64,000 nt of DNA from a virus. The notes below the pieces were generated by a model. It worked only from the letters and a program-made list of their open reading frames with translations. It made no database searches and was not told where the DNA came from. The translations under genes were made by a program, and so were the position numbers. The stretch is taken from positions 1 to 64,000 of IMG/VR virus record IMGVR_UViG_3300021964_000018; one strand, 5' to 3'. This document shows positions 1 to 9,577 of this stretch, piece after piece. Positions within the stretch are counted from its first letter, which is position 1, and every line of letters starts with the position of its first letter.

Positions 1-2286
1 CCTGAAACAAGATTTATATCATCTTCGGTAGGGTTAGGTGTAACAGGATCTGAATACGTTTCTCCTATACGTTCAAAATGTATTAAAACGATTATTGATC
101 CGGGAAATACAGCACCTGAAAAAGGTGTTTTTGATTTAGTAGATTATCAAGTTGTTAATTTATTAGACGATGTAAGTAGTTTAGTGAATCAGTATAATGT
201 TAATGATACATCAACTAGTGTTAATGGCGTTATGTCTAGATACCTTGAAGCTGTTAATGACGCACCTACCGGAATTAAATTTTCAAAAACAATTGATATG
301 TTTCGTTTTGATACACCATTAAGTTATAATCAAAACTTTAATATTAAAAATAATGTAAGAAAAAATCTTATACCGTATCATCAACATAGATATCCTGATG
401 CAGGTTTTCATTATACAAATTACAATACGTTAAATTTTTACACAGGATCTAATAGTCCTGAACATTCTTGTTTGATATATCCTAATTTAAATGATGCATA
501 TACACCTTCATCAGGATTTTGTTTGGACTTTTGGATTAATCCAAGATACACAAATGAAACAGAAAGTTCTCACTATCATGCAGGTACAATATTCCACATG
601 TCTTCATCAATGTGTGTATCATTGGTTTCCGGATCTGGAAGAGATCAAAATAATTTAGTTGACACTTTTAAGATATTAGTACAATTAAGTCAAAGTGCAG
701 ATCTAAAACCAACAAGTGTTAGTCTTTCCTCTCCAGCAGGATCTTATCCTAGTGATTTAATATTTACTTCATCTTACTCATTAAAAAAGAATCATTGGCA
801 CCATGTTTTACTTCAATGGGATTCAAACAACGAAACCGGTGATGTTAATTTATATGTAGATTCCGGGAAAACAACATTTAATATACCGTCAAGCAGTTTA
901 ACAACATCAAACGAAATTATAGTTTTAGGAAACTACCTAAATACAGGATCACTTGCTGCAGCAAAACTTTTCAACACAACAACTGCAAACAATGAAGGCT
1001 TGACAGTTTTGGCTGCTGGATTGGAAGATGCACAAAATCATGATCAAATATTTACAAATCCTTTAAATGCAGAAATACACAATATTAGATTGTTTGATCG
1101 ATATTTAAGCGAAGTTGAAATATCAAAGTTTAAAAATAGTGGAATTACTAACGAAAAGGTTAGAAGTGTCAATGTTTATGATAGTTTGTTGTTTTATGTC
1201 CCACCTTTCTTTTATCCTATTACAAGAGAAAGAGAAGTAATCGTAACACCATTTCAAACAATTACATCAACAACTAACGATCCTTTTAATGTACAGTTTT
1301 CCTTTGGTGTATCTGGCAAAATGATAAATTTGGAAAACTTTACAAGAGAATTTATTCAAGGCGAATTTCCTCGCCTAATGTCTTTAAGCGGATCTACATT
1401 TACAGAAACCATTGAAAATATCACAGCAGACTCTTACGTATATAATACCGGGTCTATAGTTAAGAGAAATACAACAGTATTACCCTGCGATAACGGATTA
1501 TTTACACCTGATTTCTATCCAATTGCAATATCACCTGCATCAAGTAGTGCAACATATAACAATAACAATGGGACGTACGATTATTCTAAGATTAATTTAA
1601 AAGAATTAATTCCAACATCTTCGTTGTTTCCGGGTTTAGTATATCAGGCTGGGTCAATATTTGATGATATTGTTGGTGCAAGTCCGGAAAACCCAGGTGT
1701 AGCACCAGGTTCTGTATTGACAATTGCTCAAAGAACTAAAGACGTGTCTTCAAATGAGATTGTTTTATTTGATATATCAAATCTTTATTATGGTAATAGA
1801 ATCCACCCAGGTTCATTTGAAATAGTAGATTCGAATTTGACCGGATCAAATGGTAGATTATCAATTAAACTTAAGGATAATGAAAGGGGAAGCCTTTATC
1901 GCGCTGATGCATTAACAACACATGCAACATGGAATAATGTAGGCGATATACTTTATGATGAAGGTATGGTTTTGATTAAATCACCTCATTTATTTTATTA
2001 TTGCAAAGACAAAACTGACATTACTTTTAGGGGTGAGCAAAATATTCATACAATGATATTAAATGTGCCTTTTGAGAAAGATTCTTTTAACTCATCATCC
2101 AATGAAACGTTTAAATCGATTGCACCTAGCTATAGTACTTTTGATAAAAGTTTAGATTCTTTATACATCACTGCAGTTAACATTCATGACGATAACTTTA
2201 ATATTATTATGAAAGCTCATTTTGCACAGCCCATTTTAAAAACTGAGGCTGATGAGTTTGTTGTACGTCTTAAAATGGATTTTTAA
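1..2286 (+). CDS. Large virion protein with LamG/concanavalin-like domain (5' partial)
   Basis: The frame is open from base 1, so the GTG at 184 is an internal codon and the real start lies to the left. About 760 codons are visible. A beta-rich stretch near bases 510-960 has the look of a LamG/concanavalin-A-like fold: a FCLDFWI strand, a WHHVLLQW strand near base 796, then LYVD and a closing strand IIVLGNY. Such domains on phage virions usually bind glycans or act as structural modules of fibres or baseplate-peripheral proteins. The rest is rich in Ser, Thr and Asn, as in adhesins. The stop is followed two bases later by the resolvase start, so the two are probably co-transcribed. The exact virion location is inference. 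Confidence 0.6.
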   Translation, partial: PETRFISSSVGLGVTGSEYVSPIRSKCIKTIIDPGNTAPEKGVFDLVDYQVVNLLDDVSSLVNQYNVNDTSTSVNGVMSRYLEAVNDAPTGIKFSKTIDMFRFDTPLSYNQNFNIKNNVRKNLIPYHQHRYPDAGFHYTNYNTLNFYTGSNSPEHSCLIYPNLNDAYTPSSGFCLDFWINPRYTNETESSHYHAGTIFHMSSSMCVSLVSGSGRDQNNLVDTFKILVQLSQSADLKPTSVSLSSPAGSYPSDLIFTSSYSLKKNHWHHVLLQWDSNNETGDVNLYVDSGKTTFNIPSSSLTTSNEIIVLGNYLNTGSLAAAKLFNTTTANNEGLTVLAAGLEDAQNHDQIFTNPLNAEIHNIRLFDRYLSEVEISKFKNSGITNEKVRSVNVYDSLLFYVPPFFYPITREREVIVTPFQTITSTTNDPFNVQFSFGVSGKMINLENFTREFIQGEFPRLMSLSGSTFTETIENITADSYVYNTGSIVKRNTTVLPCDNGLFTPDFYPIAISPASSSATYNNNNGTYDYSKINLKELIPTSSLFPGLVYQAGSIFDDIVGASPENPGVAPGSVLTIAQRTKDVSSNEIVLFDISNLYYGNRIHPGSFEIVDSNLTGSNGRLSIKLKDNERGSLYRADALTTHATWNNVGDILYDEGMVLIKSPHLFYYCKDKTDITFRGEQNIHTMILNVPFEKDSFNSSSNETFKSIAPSYSTFDKSLDSLYITAVNIHDDNFNIIMKAHFAQPILKTEADEFVVRLKMDF

Positions 2287-2288
2287 TA

Positions 2289-2840
2289 GTGATATTAGCA
2301 TTAGATATATCTACCTCGATAACTGGGTTCTGCGTTTTTAACGAATTTGATAACATTCATATTGGTCATATTGATTTAAGAAAAGAAAAAGATTTTTTTA
2401 AAAAAATTGATTTAGTAAAAGAAAAAATAGAAGAACTACACAAACAATACAATTTTAAAGAAGTTGCGATTGAAGAAGCTTTTCAGTCGTTTGGCCGCGG
2501 GTTATCATCTGCTAAGACTCTGTTTACACTGGCGAAATTTAACGGAATCATCCAATATATTGTATTCTCATTAGGAATAAAGGCCACAGTGATTAATGTG
2601 AATAATGCTAGAAAACTTGTAGGTATTAAGGTTAATAAAAAAGATAAAACAAAAAATACAAAAGAGCAAGTATTGGAACAAGTTAAAGCTTTAGATTCTA
2701 GAATAATATGGCCAACTCGAGTTTTAAAATCAGGTCCTAGGAAAGGAATGAGAATCCAAGACGACTGTTGTTATGATATGGCTGATGCATATGTGATAGG
2801 TAAAGCATTTTTAATTGAAAATAAAGGTATTGCTAAGTAA
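2289..2840 (+). CDS. RuvC-like Holliday junction resolvase
   Basis: A 183-residue protein with the RNase H-fold layout of RuvC-type resolvases. D6 lies in the first strand (LALDIS), E62 in VAIEEAF, and a C-terminal acidic pair D163/D166 in YDMADAY. This Asp-Glu-Asp set binds the two metals that cut four-way junctions. In a phage it would resolve recombination and replication branches before packaging, the job of gp49 in T4, which belongs to a different fold. The start is GTG two bases after the previous stop and has no clear Shine-Dalgarno, so translational coupling is likely. Primase follows within 15 bases. Confidence 0.8.
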   Translation: MILALDISTSITGFCVFNEFDNIHIGHIDLRKEKDFFKKIDLVKEKIEELHKQYNFKEVAIEEAFQSFGRGLSSAKTLFTLAKFNGIIQYIVFSLGIKATVINVNNARKLVGIKVNKKDKTKNTKEQVLEQVKALDSRIIWPTRVLKSGPRKGMRIQDDCCYDMADAYVIGKAFLIENKGIAK

Positions 2841-2852
2841 AATAACAGTATT

Positions 2853-3812
2853 ATGATTACTGTTAAAGAAAAAATTAGGCTTATTGAGTCATGTTTTGGC
2901 GATGCAAAAATAACTGCCGACAATAAAAATGCTGTTGTTTTTTGCCCAATGTGTAAAGCAAAAGGTAAAGATAAAAGAAAACTTGCAATTGGTATTGATA
3001 ATGGTGTATACCATTGTTGGGTCTGCGAATCAAAAGGCAGGAATATAGGAAGAATTGCTTTAAAATATTCTATTCAAAAGAAGGCTGCAACTGATCTTTA
3101 TACTTATTTTAAAAAGGATACTAAAGATGATGACCAAATTGCAGAGGAAGAGAAAAAAGCTATTAGTCTACCTGAAGATTTTAGACTTGTTGCAAAAGAT
3201 CGATCAGCTCGAACAAGACATGCAGCAGTTTACCTTAAAGATCGAGGCTTTAAAGAAGAAGATTTATGGCGATTCAGAGTCGGAATAAGTGAAGAATATA
3301 GTTTTAGAAATCGTGTAATATTTCCTTCTTATGATGCAGAACAAAATTTAAACTTTTTTACTGCTCGAGCAACATTAAAAGACATAAAGCGAAGATATCA
3401 TAATTGTACAGCAAGTAGAAAAGAAGTAATATTTAGAGAATTTGATATTGACTTTTCAAAAGAATTAATATTGACAGAAGGTGTTTTTGATTTATTGCAT
3501 ACACCTGAAAATTCTACGTGTTTATTAGGTAGTTGGATGGATGAAAAATATGCTTTATTTAAAAAGATAGTTAAAAACAATACACCTGTTATATTATGTT
3601 TAGATGAAGATGCAATGTCAAAAACACAAAAAATAGCTAGTAAATTATATTCTTATAATATTGACGTAAAAATATCCCAGCACACAGGTAAAGATTTTGG
3701 TGATATGGAAAAATCTGAAGTTGAATATTATATTAATAACGCAAAACCTTATGATAATGTTGATCGTGTGTCATATTTAATAAATACAATAAGATCCGGA
3801 TCTATGTTTTAG
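2853..3812 (+). CDS. DNA primase (zinc ribbon plus TOPRIM)
   Basis: A 319-residue primase of the DnaG/T4 gp61 type. The N-terminal zinc ribbon has C31-x2-C34 and C55-x2-C58, with H54 next to C55. A TOPRIM core follows: the acidic strand LILTEGVFDLL near residue 210 and ILCLDEDA near residue 250 supply the metal-binding Glu and Asp residues. It should make RNA primers for lagging-strand synthesis and act with the DnaB-like helicase encoded at 57587. It is short compared with bacterial DnaG and has no room for a large C-terminal helicase-binding domain. It sits in a tight plus-strand run between the resolvase and a zinc-ribbon protein. Confidence 0.85.
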   Translation: MITVKEKIRLIESCFGDAKITADNKNAVVFCPMCKAKGKDKRKLAIGIDNGVYHCWVCESKGRNIGRIALKYSIQKKAATDLYTYFKKDTKDDDQIAEEEKKAISLPEDFRLVAKDRSARTRHAAVYLKDRGFKEEDLWRFRVGISEEYSFRNRVIFPSYDAEQNLNFFTARATLKDIKRRYHNCTASRKEVIFREFDIDFSKELILTEGVFDLLHTPENSTCLLGSWMDEKYALFKKIVKNNTPVILCLDEDAMSKTQKIASKLYSYNIDVKISQHTGKDFGDMEKSEVEYYINNAKPYDNVDRVSYLINTIRSGSMF

Positions 3813-3824
3813 GAGAGAATTAAT

Positions 3825-4427
3825 ATGACTAAGTTAAACAGATCAGCACTTAAACAACTGATTGTTAAAGAAATGAAAAAAATAATGGATGAAGAAATAA
3901 TTTTTTCAAAAAATGCAGCATTAAATAGAGGAATGTTAGGCAGGCATGACGATCCAAGTCGTCAAGCTATGTATACATCATGTTCAGAATGTGGAAGCAA
4001 AATGTATGAAGGTGAGTCTGTATGTGAACAATGTGGTTCAATGTATGAAGCCGAGTTAAATGAAGGTGATTGCGGTTGTGGAACATGTTCAACATGCGCG
4101 CCGAATAATGCAGACCTAGACTATAATTTTATCCCAGATCACATGCAACATGATCTATTGAACCAATTTCCACAAATGAAGAATATTGAAGTTGAAGTTG
4201 AATATGATGACGATGTCAAGATAGGTAATCATAAAATTTTTAAAGGGTCATACATGGCAAAAAGTCATCTTTATAAAGTACACAAATATGCAGAAAAGCT
4301 TTATCATATGATACCTGATGGGCACAATCTTGAAGATTGGATGAGAACAAAATTAGCACAAATTGCTGATGATATTGGTGAAGTTTATCATGCATTAGAT
4401 CATGACATATTTGAAGGTGATGTATAA
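3825..4427 (+). CDS. Zinc-ribbon protein with the shared N-terminal module
   Basis: A 200-residue protein of unknown function. It begins with the basic amphipathic segment seen on many proteins here (K-L-N-R-x2-L-K-x-L-I-x-K-E). Next comes a probable zinc ribbon, CSECGSKMYEG followed by CEQCGS, and then a second Cys cluster, CGCGTCSTC, around residue 85. The C-terminal 90 residues are acidic and probably helical, with no recognised motif. A good GGAGA Shine-Dalgarno precedes the ATG. It ends two bases before the preferred start of the PAP2-Fic gene. The N-terminal module may be a head-targeting tag, but the (L/I)-x-E site is only approximate here (V-K-E). Confidence 0.7.
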   Translation: MTKLNRSALKQLIVKEMKKIMDEEIIFSKNAALNRGMLGRHDDPSRQAMYTSCSECGSKMYEGESVCEQCGSMYEAELNEGDCGCGTCSTCAPNNADLDYNFIPDHMQHDLLNQFPQMKNIEVEVEYDDDVKIGNHKIFKGSYMAKSHLYKVHKYAEKLYHMIPDGHNLEDWMRTKLAQIADDIGEVYHALDHDIFEGDV

Positions 4428-4428
4428 C

Positions 4429-5721
4429 ATGTTATCTTTGACGTCTCTTTTTAAAGAAACAAAAGAAACGCTGACTGAAGAACAAAAAAAGCACAGGGGT
4501 AGAGCTAACAAGTATATAAAGGATACGTCAGTTTTACCTGAACTTAAATGTCCTGAGGTGGGTAGTATTATTCATGATAGAGACGTCGAGATGATTAAAC
4601 ATTATTTTTATAACAAGTCTCTCTCTGATGATTTTTTAGAGGCAGCTCATGATTCTTGTAAGAAAGTTTTTAAAAAGTTTTGCAAACAAAATAATTATAA
4701 GATCAACTGGGAATTAATAGAAGACGGTCTTAAAGATTCCCATGCTATTATTTTTTCTCTTAAAAATAAGTTTAAAAGACCTAGACCTAAAGAATTATTA
4801 AAAATTGAAGATCCTGAATTTGACAATATTGTTGATATGGATTCTTATTCTTTTCCAAGCGGACACACAACAACAGCATTTTTTATAGCAACAGTATTAT
4901 CTGATGTTTTACCTGAAGAAAAAAATCATTTCAAAACAATGGCAGAATTAATAGGTCAATCTAGGATTGAAAATTGTGTCCATTATCCGACTGACGTCAT
5001 ACACGGTCAATTGTTAGGTGAATTATTAGGTCAGCTATTTTTAAATGAAATTAGTAATAAAAAACATGATATAACTGAAATTAAGCTTAAAAGAAAAGAT
5101 GAAAAAGTTTTATCACAAAAATTAAGAGAAAAAGCGTCAGAATTATATGATGAAAACTTTATCGAAAATTATTGTCATGACATGGCAGAATTTATTCAAA
5201 TCTCTTGTAAAATTGAGCAAATAGATTTGCCTTATAATAAATGTTATGAGGCATGTCATGATTTTATAAGCGGATATCCTTTAAAAGATATCGATAATGA
5301 TCACATCAGATCACATTTACAAATGATGTGCATGGCAAACAAATTAGATGATTTAGATAGCGTATTTTCAATTATTAATCTTCATAAACAACTTGATGAT
5401 AAAATTGTTGACAAAGGAAAACCTGGAATGCTGAGGTATTTTAATCGTGCCTCATCGTATGGAAATGAATATAGCTATCCTAATAATATTTTAGTCGATA
5501 TTCAGAAACTAAAAAAGATTGATAATCCTTATATTAAACATATAGTATATGAATGGATTCATCCATTTTGTGATGGAAATGGAAGGTCTGGTCGAATCAA
5601 GTTATTATTTGATTTAGGAATAGACTTTAGAGCAGTTAATCATTTTTGCGGCAAGGATTATTTAAATATCATACAAAAATTTGTTGACAAATATGAAACA
5701 ATTGATAATGTTTTAAATTAG
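4429..5721 (+). CDS. PAP2-superfamily phosphatase fused to a Fic domain
   Basis: I start at ATG 4429 because GAAGGTGA lies about ten bases upstream; an in-frame ATG at 4402 would overlap the previous gene. Numbering is for the 430-residue form. All three PAP2 motifs are intact: K-x6-RP (K112 to P120), PSGH (143-146) and S-R-x5-H-x3-D (S178 to D189). No transmembrane helices flank them, so this is a soluble PAP2 domain. The C-terminus carries HPFCDGNGRSGR at 378-389, matching the catalytic motif HPFx(D/E)GNGRxxR of AMP-transferring Fic enzymes rather than the kinase-type Doc variant. About 100 helical residues link them. A phosphohydrolase joined to a nucleotide-transferring domain suggests modification of a host target. 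The substrate is unknown. I see no obvious inhibitory (S/T)xxxE(G/N) helix. Confidence 0.85.
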   Translation: MLSLTSLFKETKETLTEEQKKHRGRANKYIKDTSVLPELKCPEVGSIIHDRDVEMIKHYFYNKSLSDDFLEAAHDSCKKVFKKFCKQNNYKINWELIEDGLKDSHAIIFSLKNKFKRPRPKELLKIEDPEFDNIVDMDSYSFPSGHTTTAFFIATVLSDVLPEEKNHFKTMAELIGQSRIENCVHYPTDVIHGQLLGELLGQLFLNEISNKKHDITEIKLKRKDEKVLSQKLREKASELYDENFIENYCHDMAEFIQISCKIEQIDLPYNKCYEACHDFISGYPLKDIDNDHIRSHLQMMCMANKLDDLDSVFSIINLHKQLDDKIVDKGKPGMLRYFNRASSYGNEYSYPNNILVDIQKLKKIDNPYIKHIVYEWIHPFCDGNGRSGRIKLLFDLGIDFRAVNHFCGKDYLNIIQKFVDKYETIDNVLN

Positions 5722-5751
5722 TATATGCGTGTAAATTTTATTAATTTTAGT

Positions 5752-5757
5752 TATAAT
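5752..5757 (+). promoter_or_regulatory. Probable promoter -10 (TATAAT)
   Basis: The 60-base gap between the PAP2-Fic gene and the next gene holds AGTTATAATAT. The same 11 bases occur at 32631, upstream of the first sheath gene. No convincing -35 box is visible 16-18 bases upstream, so an activator or a phage sigma factor may be needed. Confidence 0.4.
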
Positions 5758-5781
5758 ATAAGCATAACCAAGGTGTAATTT

Positions 5782-6174
5782 ATGGCTAAAATTAAAAGAA
5801 GTATTCTTAAAGATATTAAAAAGGCTGCTCGAGAAATTAAAAAACAAGAAAATAATTCACGAAGCAAACCTCAATATCAGACACAGTTATCTTACGATCA
5901 AAGGCGTCAAATAAGGCAAGAAGCTTTTAATGACCATAAAATTAAAGTAACTTGGAACATACATCCTGGTGATTTGGTTAAAATTAAATCAAATCATTCA
6001 CCGACAGGTAATGTAATATACGGTTTAGTAACGTGGGGTGTGCAAGAAACATTCCAAAGAGCGCCTAGCTTAGGTCATAAGAAGAATTTATCTTGGTATG
6101 ATAATAAAATTAGAGTAATGTCATCCGCTGGTTATCTTTTCTTTCCAGCTAGCGGAATGACTGTAATTAGTTAA
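5782..6174 (+). CDS. Small basic protein of unknown function
   Basis: A 130-residue protein I do not recognise. The first 25 residues are a basic amphipathic helix (K-I-K-R-x2-L-K-x-I) resembling the module shared by other proteins here, but it lacks the (L/I)-x-E site. The C-terminal 75 residues are beta-rich (HPGDLVKI, VIYGLVTWG) and read like a small SH3-like barrel. It lies alone between a probable promoter and the SbcD-SbcC gene, eight bases upstream of it. A role in DNA or RNA binding is possible from the charge but unproven. Confidence 0.6.
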   Translation: MAKIKRSILKDIKKAAREIKKQENNSRSKPQYQTQLSYDQRRQIRQEAFNDHKIKVTWNIHPGDLVKIKSNHSPTGNVIYGLVTWGVQETFQRAPSLGHKKNLSWYDNKIRVMSSAGYLFFPASGMTVIS

Positions 6175-6182
6175 GGAGAAAC

Positions 6183-9100
6183 ATGAGAATTATTCATATC
6201 GCTGATGTTCATTGGCGCGGATTATCACGCCACGAAGAATATATTTTAGCATTTAAAGACTTTTTTAAAAAAGCAAAAGCACTCAACCCGGATATTATTT
6301 ATATTGGTGGTGATATTGTTCATTCTAAAACACAAGGAATATCTCCAGAATTAATTCAGTGTTTAGCGTGGTGGTTTAATGAAATGGCTAAAGTTGCACC
6401 TACTCACGTCATCCTAGGAAATCACGATGGGCTCATTTTAAACAAAGATAGGCAAGATGCAGTTTCTCCAATCATTAAAGCTCTAAATAATCCAAATATT
6501 TATCTCTATAAAAATAGTGGAAATTATGAAATCCCAGGACACCCTGGTTTTTACTGGAATGTTTTTTCTTGTTTTGACGAAGAAGGCTGGAATAAAGTCT
6601 CTCCAATTCCTGACAATGTTAATATTGCCTTATATCATGGTGCAGCATATGGTTCATTAACAGATACAGATTGGCAACTTGAAGGTGAAATTTCAAAAGG
6701 TATATTTAAGGGATTTGATTTTGCGCTATTAGGTGATATCCATAAACGACAATTTCTTAATGAAGAAAAAACTGTCGCCTATTGTGGATCTACAATACAA
6801 CAGAATTATGGAGAAACCATCGATAAAGGGTTTTTATGCTGGGACATTAGAGGTAAAGGAGACTTCGATGTAGAGTTTCACAGTGTTCAACCAGTACATC
6901 CTTTCTATACAGTTGAATGGTTAGGTAGCGTAGAAGAAACACTTGATTATTGTGAAAATCTTCCTAGACAGTCAAAGATAAGAGTTAGAGCAGATAATTT
7001 TATTTCACAATCTGATACACGTAGATTAAGAAAACTGTTTAAGAAATCTTTAAATGCCGCAGAAGTAGTTTATAAAATCGATTCTAAGTTTGATGCTGAG
7101 CATGTTGTTGACGAAACAAATAAAAATGCAATTAATCTTCGCAATCCGGACACACATAAAGATTTGCTTAGAAATTATTATTCTTCTCAAAAATTTACTA
7201 AAGACGAATGGCAAAAAATAGATAATCTAGTTGATAAGTATATTGATCAAATAGGTGGAGCTGAAGACGGTAGAAATATAAAGTGGACAATTGATAATAT
7301 AGGATTTGATAATGCATTTTCATATGGAAAAGATAACTACATTAATTTTAAATCTTTACCAGGAATTACAGGTATTTTTGGTAGAAACGCAAGAGGAAAA
7401 TCATCTATTATTGGAACAATTGCCTATGCTTTGTTTAATACTTCTGATAGAGGTTCAATAAAAAATCTGCACTTAATTAATACAAGATATAATAATTGCA
7501 AAGCTGAAATTGACATTACTATTAATGGTATACCACATCGAATAATTCGACAAACTGTTAAAAAGGTAACGAAGAAAAACGTGTGGGCTCCTACAACACT
7601 TAAATTTTACCGTTTAGATAAATATGGTGAAATAGTAGAGGACCTTACTGATGAACAACGTCGTGAAACAGAGAAAATAGTCAGATCTAAAATAGGCACT
7701 GCAGAAGAATTTATGATGACTTCTTTGGCTTCTCAAGGTGAAATGAACACTTTTGTCAAAGAAAAAGCAGCTGCCAGAAAGCTACATTTATCAAATTTTC
7801 TTGATTTAGGTGTATTTGATAAACTTTATGATTTGGTTAAAAAAGATTCGAATGAAACACGAGCTAGGGCAAATGCATTATCAGGCGAAAATTGGCAACA
7901 AAAAATAGATAAAAGTCAAGCAAGAATTGATGATTATTTAAAGAAGAAAGCTTTTAAAGAATTAGATGTTTCAGAAAACAAAAAGAGAATTAAAGAGTTA
8001 AATAAAGCATATCATAAAAAAGATACAGCTGAGCTAATTGATGCTAAGACTATTAAGGAAATGCAAAATCAATTGATACAAATTGATAATCAATCAAGAA
8101 AATTATCTCAATTAAAAGGTGAAGCTGAAGACAGTATATCAGAAAAAGAAGAAAAAATTAAAAAAATTAAAGACTTTTTAGCAACTATTGACATTGATGA
8201 AATTAATAAAAAACGAGAAGCTAAAATCAAAATAGAGAAAAATCTAGCAGAGCTACAAGGTCTTTACAATTTAGAAAAAAGAGAATTAGAGATAATTGAA
8301 AAGTCTGTTAAAAAGTTATCTGAAGTACCTTGTGGTGATCGTTTTCCTTCTTGTAAGTTTATTAAAGAGTCTCATAAGAATAAGAAAAAATTAGATACGC
8401 AAGAAAAAAAGGTAACGTTATTGAGTGTAAAAATTGATGATATTTCTGAAACTTTTAAAGTGTATAGCAATGATAATTTGGATGAAAAGATTAGTAAATA
8501 TAATAAGTTATTAAGAAGAAAATCAGAGTTAATAACAGATGTTTCTGATGTTCGTATTAAAATTAGTCAATATACACAAAATATTGAAAGGTTAGCAGAT
8601 CAGTATGAGGATAAACATTCTGAATTTATAAAACTTAGAGAAAAATTTGAGCTTCAAGAAGTTGATGATGAAGTTGCTGAATTATTAAAACTCATTAAAA
8701 AAGAAGAAAGAAGTCTAAAAGAAAATGAAAATAATTTGACTTCAATAATACAACAATTGGCAAATCACAAGGCAAATGTTAAGCTTTTTCAAAAGCAAAA
8801 AGATGAATATGACAAAGCGAATGGTGAACTTAAAATGTATGATGTGTTTGCTCAGGCAGTATCTCGAAGAGGTATACCCGTACAGATAATTCATTCGTTA
8901 TTGCCAAAAATTAATGCTGAAATTGCTAAAATTCTTAATGGGGTTGTTGGGTTTGTAGTTGAGTTAGAGGCAGATTTGGACTCTAATGCAATGGATATAT
9001 ACATCAATTATGGAGATTCACGTCGTATAATAGAATTAGGCTCTGGAATGGAAAAAATGATGGCGTCTTTAGCAATACGTGTGGCATTAATAAATTGTTC

Positions 9101-9314
9101 AACTCTTCCGAAAACAAACATGTTAATGATTGATGAAGGATTTGGTGCTCTAGATGAAACAAACTTAGAAGCTTGTGGTAAACTTCTTCAATCATTAAAA
9201 AAATGGTTTAAAAATATTCTTATAATTTCTCATATTGATGCAATTAAAGATGTTGTTGATAATACAATTGAAATTATGAAAAATGGAGTTGATTCACGTG
9301 TATATCAAGAATAA
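6183..9314 (+). CDS. SbcD-SbcC (gp47-gp46) single-chain recombination nuclease-ATPase
   Basis: One 1043-residue chain holds both halves of the Mre11/Rad50-type complex that T4 encodes as separate gp47 and gp46. The N-terminal calcineurin-like nuclease has D8-x-H10, GGD44, G-N80-H81-D82 and a later GDIHK motif. The ATPase follows: a Walker A GRNARGKSS near residues 399-407, a long coiled coil, a hook-like C717-x6-C724 at the apex, a second coiled coil, an LGSGMEKMM signature, and Walker B MLMIDEGFGALDE near the end. The hook spacing is wider than the usual C-x2-C. It would resect broken ends for recombination-driven replication with RecA (55485). A good AAGGAG precedes the ATG. No stop or frameshift separates the halves. 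Confidence 0.9.
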   Translation: MRIIHIADVHWRGLSRHEEYILAFKDFFKKAKALNPDIIYIGGDIVHSKTQGISPELIQCLAWWFNEMAKVAPTHVILGNHDGLILNKDRQDAVSPIIKALNNPNIYLYKNSGNYEIPGHPGFYWNVFSCFDEEGWNKVSPIPDNVNIALYHGAAYGSLTDTDWQLEGEISKGIFKGFDFALLGDIHKRQFLNEEKTVAYCGSTIQQNYGETIDKGFLCWDIRGKGDFDVEFHSVQPVHPFYTVEWLGSVEETLDYCENLPRQSKIRVRADNFISQSDTRRLRKLFKKSLNAAEVVYKIDSKFDAEHVVDETNKNAINLRNPDTHKDLLRNYYSSQKFTKDEWQKIDNLVDKYIDQIGGAEDGRNIKWTIDNIGFDNAFSYGKDNYINFKSLPGITGIFGRNARGKSSIIGTIAYALFNTSDRGSIKNLHLINTRYNNCKAEIDITINGIPHRIIRQTVKKVTKKNVWAPTTLKFYRLDKYGEIVEDLTDEQRRETEKIVRSKIGTAEEFMMTSLASQGEMNTFVKEKAAARKLHLSNFLDLGVFDKLYDLVKKDSNETRARANALSGENWQQKIDKSQARIDDYLKKKAFKELDVSENKKRIKELNKAYHKKDTAELIDAKTIKEMQNQLIQIDNQSRKLSQLKGEAEDSISEKEEKIKKIKDFLATIDIDEINKKREAKIKIEKNLAELQGLYNLEKRELEIIEKSVKKLSEVPCGDRFPSCKFIKESHKNKKKLDTQEKKVTLLSVKIDDISETFKVYSNDNLDEKISKYNKLLRRKSELITDVSDVRIKISQYTQNIERLADQYEDKHSEFIKLREKFELQEVDDEVAELLKLIKKEERSLKENENNLTSIIQQLANHKANVKLFQKQKDEYDKANGELKMYDVFAQAVSRRGIPVQIIHSLLPKINAEIAKILNGVVGFVVELEADLDSNAMDIYINYGDSRRIIELGSGMEKMMASLAIRVALINCSTLPKTNMLMIDEGFGALDETNLEACGKLLQSLKKWFKNILIISHIDAIKDVVDNTIEIMKNGVDSRVYQE

Positions 9315-9567
9315 AATTAAATTCGTAAATGAAGATACTACAAGTAAAAAAGAGTCTTTTTATTGTCAATTATGTAATTATCCTTTGATCACAATGTTAG
9401 ATTTTGAAAAAAGTAATGAATATAATGCATGTAACGAATGTTATCTTGAATTTATAGAGTCTAGAAGAAAAGATTGGAAAGAAGGTTGGCGTCCAGATAA
9501 ATCAGCATTGCATGAGTATATTTATTTACGTAAACAACTTGACAAAAGAATAAATAATAATAAATAG
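9298..9567 (+). CDS. Small zinc-finger-like protein
   Basis: An 89-residue protein of unknown function that overlaps the end of the SbcD-SbcC gene. GTG 9298 is chosen because GGAG lies nine bases upstream inside the previous gene; an in-frame ATG at 9283 is possible but has a poor Shine-Dalgarno. Two Cys pairs, CQLC and CNEC about 25 residues apart, suggest a four-Cys zinc site. The C-terminal half is charged and helical. Translational coupling with the nuclease gene suggests shared timing, not necessarily shared function. Confidence 0.65.
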   Translation: MYIKNKIKFVNEDTTSKKESFYCQLCNYPLITMLDFEKSNEYNACNECYLEFIESRRKDWKEGWRPDKSALHEYIYLRKQLDKRINNNK

Positions 9568-9577
9568 GAGTATAATT

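Noticed and set aside
184-186. GTG at 184 as the start of the first gene
   Set aside because: The same frame is open back to base 1 with coding-like sequence, so this is an internal Val codon.
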